DNA of 5,768 nucleotides from Clostridia bacterium (lineage in GTDB: Bacteria; Bacillota; Clostridia; SK-Y3; JACMMQ01): the NCBI GenBank assembly GCA_014378955.1, contig JACMMQ010000252.1, positions 1-5,768 on the forward strand, in the 5' to 3' direction. Made by a program: the position numbers and the translations under genes. Every line of letters begins with the position of its first letter. The stretch's first letter is position 1. The notes beneath the pieces were generated by a model that saw nothing but the letters and a program-made list of their open reading frames with translations, did no database searches and was not told the DNA's origin. This document shows, in pieces, positions 5,342 through 5,768 of the stretch.

Positions 5342-5365
5342 AGTTTTTGGTGTATTTATAAGCCA

Positions 5366-5391
5366 TTCGCAAGGACAATAGAATTTGCGAA
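5366..5391. promoter_or_regulatory. inverted repeat in the isomerase leader
   Basis: TTCGCAA (5366-5372) and TTGCGAA (5385-5391) are exact inverted copies 12 nt apart. The site lies just downstream of the probable transcription start, a usual place for a sugar-responsive repressor operator, and could also fold in the mRNA. No T-tract follows, so it is not a terminator. Confidence 0.45.
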
Positions 5392-5431
5392 AAGCATGTT
5401 ATGAAAGATTATATAGAAGCGAGGGATTTTG

Positions 5432-5768
5432 ATGAAAATATGTTTTTCTACCTTAGGCTGCCCTGAATGGTCGTGGGAAGATATTGTTGCAACTGCGAAG
5501 GATTTCGGCTATGATGGCGTTGAAGTGCGTGGCATTGAAAATGTTTTAAGCGTACCACAAGCAAAACCATTCTCACCACAAGAAATTCAAAAAACAAAAA
5601 AGCATTTAACGGATATAGGCATTTCTATTCCAATTCTTACCTCTGATTGTGATTTGCATGTTGCAAACGACCCAACAACCATAATGAATGAAATCAGCGA
5701 CTACATTGCATTAGCGGTCAAAATAGGCACGCCGTATGTGCGTGTTTTAGGGGATAGGCACCCACAAG
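5432..5768 (+). CDS. sugar phosphate isomerase/epimerase, xylose isomerase-like TIM barrel (3' end outside window)
   Basis: The first 112 residues are present. The ATG at 5432 follows GAGGG (5421-5425) at 6 nt. MKICFSTLGCPEWSWEDIV is the typical first strand of the AP-endonuclease-2/xylose isomerase-like family; YDGVEVRG (about 27-34) is the second strand with its conserved Glu. Later pieces are KKHLTDIGISIPILTSDCDL (about 57-76) and the strand TPYVRVLGD, in which such enzymes have active-site residues. Members isomerise or epimerise sugars, inositols or sugar acids using a divalent metal; the substrate cannot be told from this part. The divergent sugar kinase at the left end of the window could serve a related pathway, though about 4.5 kb and independent promoters separate them. 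Confidence 0.88.
   Translation, partial: MKICFSTLGCPEWSWEDIVATAKDFGYDGVEVRGIENVLSVPQAKPFSPQEIQKTKKHLTDIGISIPILTSDCDLHVANDPTTIMNEISDYIALAVKIGTPYVRVLGDRHPQ

Overview
The window is low-GC, lysine-rich DNA with strong AGGAGG-type ribosome binding sites and T-tract terminators, as expected of a Firmicute. A SigI/RsgI pair with this domain layout suggests Clostridia, possibly a Lachnospiraceae or Cellulosilyticum-like organism. The genus cannot be fixed from the sequence.

Layout: (1) 1-942, minus strand, a PfkB/ribokinase-family sugar kinase cut by the left window edge just before its catalytic Asp. (2) 943-1268, a divergent intergenic region with a 119-bp imperfect long inverted repeat (990-1108) and a C-rich promoter-like element (1204-1237) resembling SigI promoters. 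(3) 1269-2078, plus strand, a secreted protein with twelve tandem hexapeptides of the APVVTE type followed by a charged helical domain, which I do not recognise as a known family. (4) 2079-2228, a long hairpin without a T-tract, then a -10 box. (5) 2229-4201, a tightly spaced sigI-rsgI operon: an alternative sigma factor and its membrane-spanning anti-sigma factor, closed by a terminator whose 5' arm lies inside the rsgI coding end. (6) 4202-4521, an intergenic region with a sigma-A-like promoter, an 11-bp direct repeat, a 22-bp palindrome and a doubtful small ORF. (7) 4522-5223, a membrane-anchored DEDDh-exonuclease-like protein that has lost two of its four metal-binding acidic residues. (8) 5224-5431, a terminator, a promoter and a leader with an inverted repeat. 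(9) 5432-5768, the start of a sugar phosphate isomerase/epimerase (TIM barrel), cut by the right edge.

Working together: the most coherent unit is the repeat protein plus sigI-rsgI. RsgI should hold SigI at the membrane until its extracytoplasmic part senses an envelope or extracellular cue; released SigI would then read C-rich promoters. The only such promoter I found in the window lies in front of the neighbouring secreted repeat protein, so that protein may be a SigI output or a partner of the sensor. RsgI carries no recognisable carbohydrate-binding or glycosidase domain, so a cell-wall type of signal, as described for B. subtilis SigI, seems more likely than the polysaccharide sensing of cellulosomal clostridia; this is inference. 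The kinase and isomerase at the two ends look like sugar-metabolism genes flanking this block and need not be functionally linked to it.
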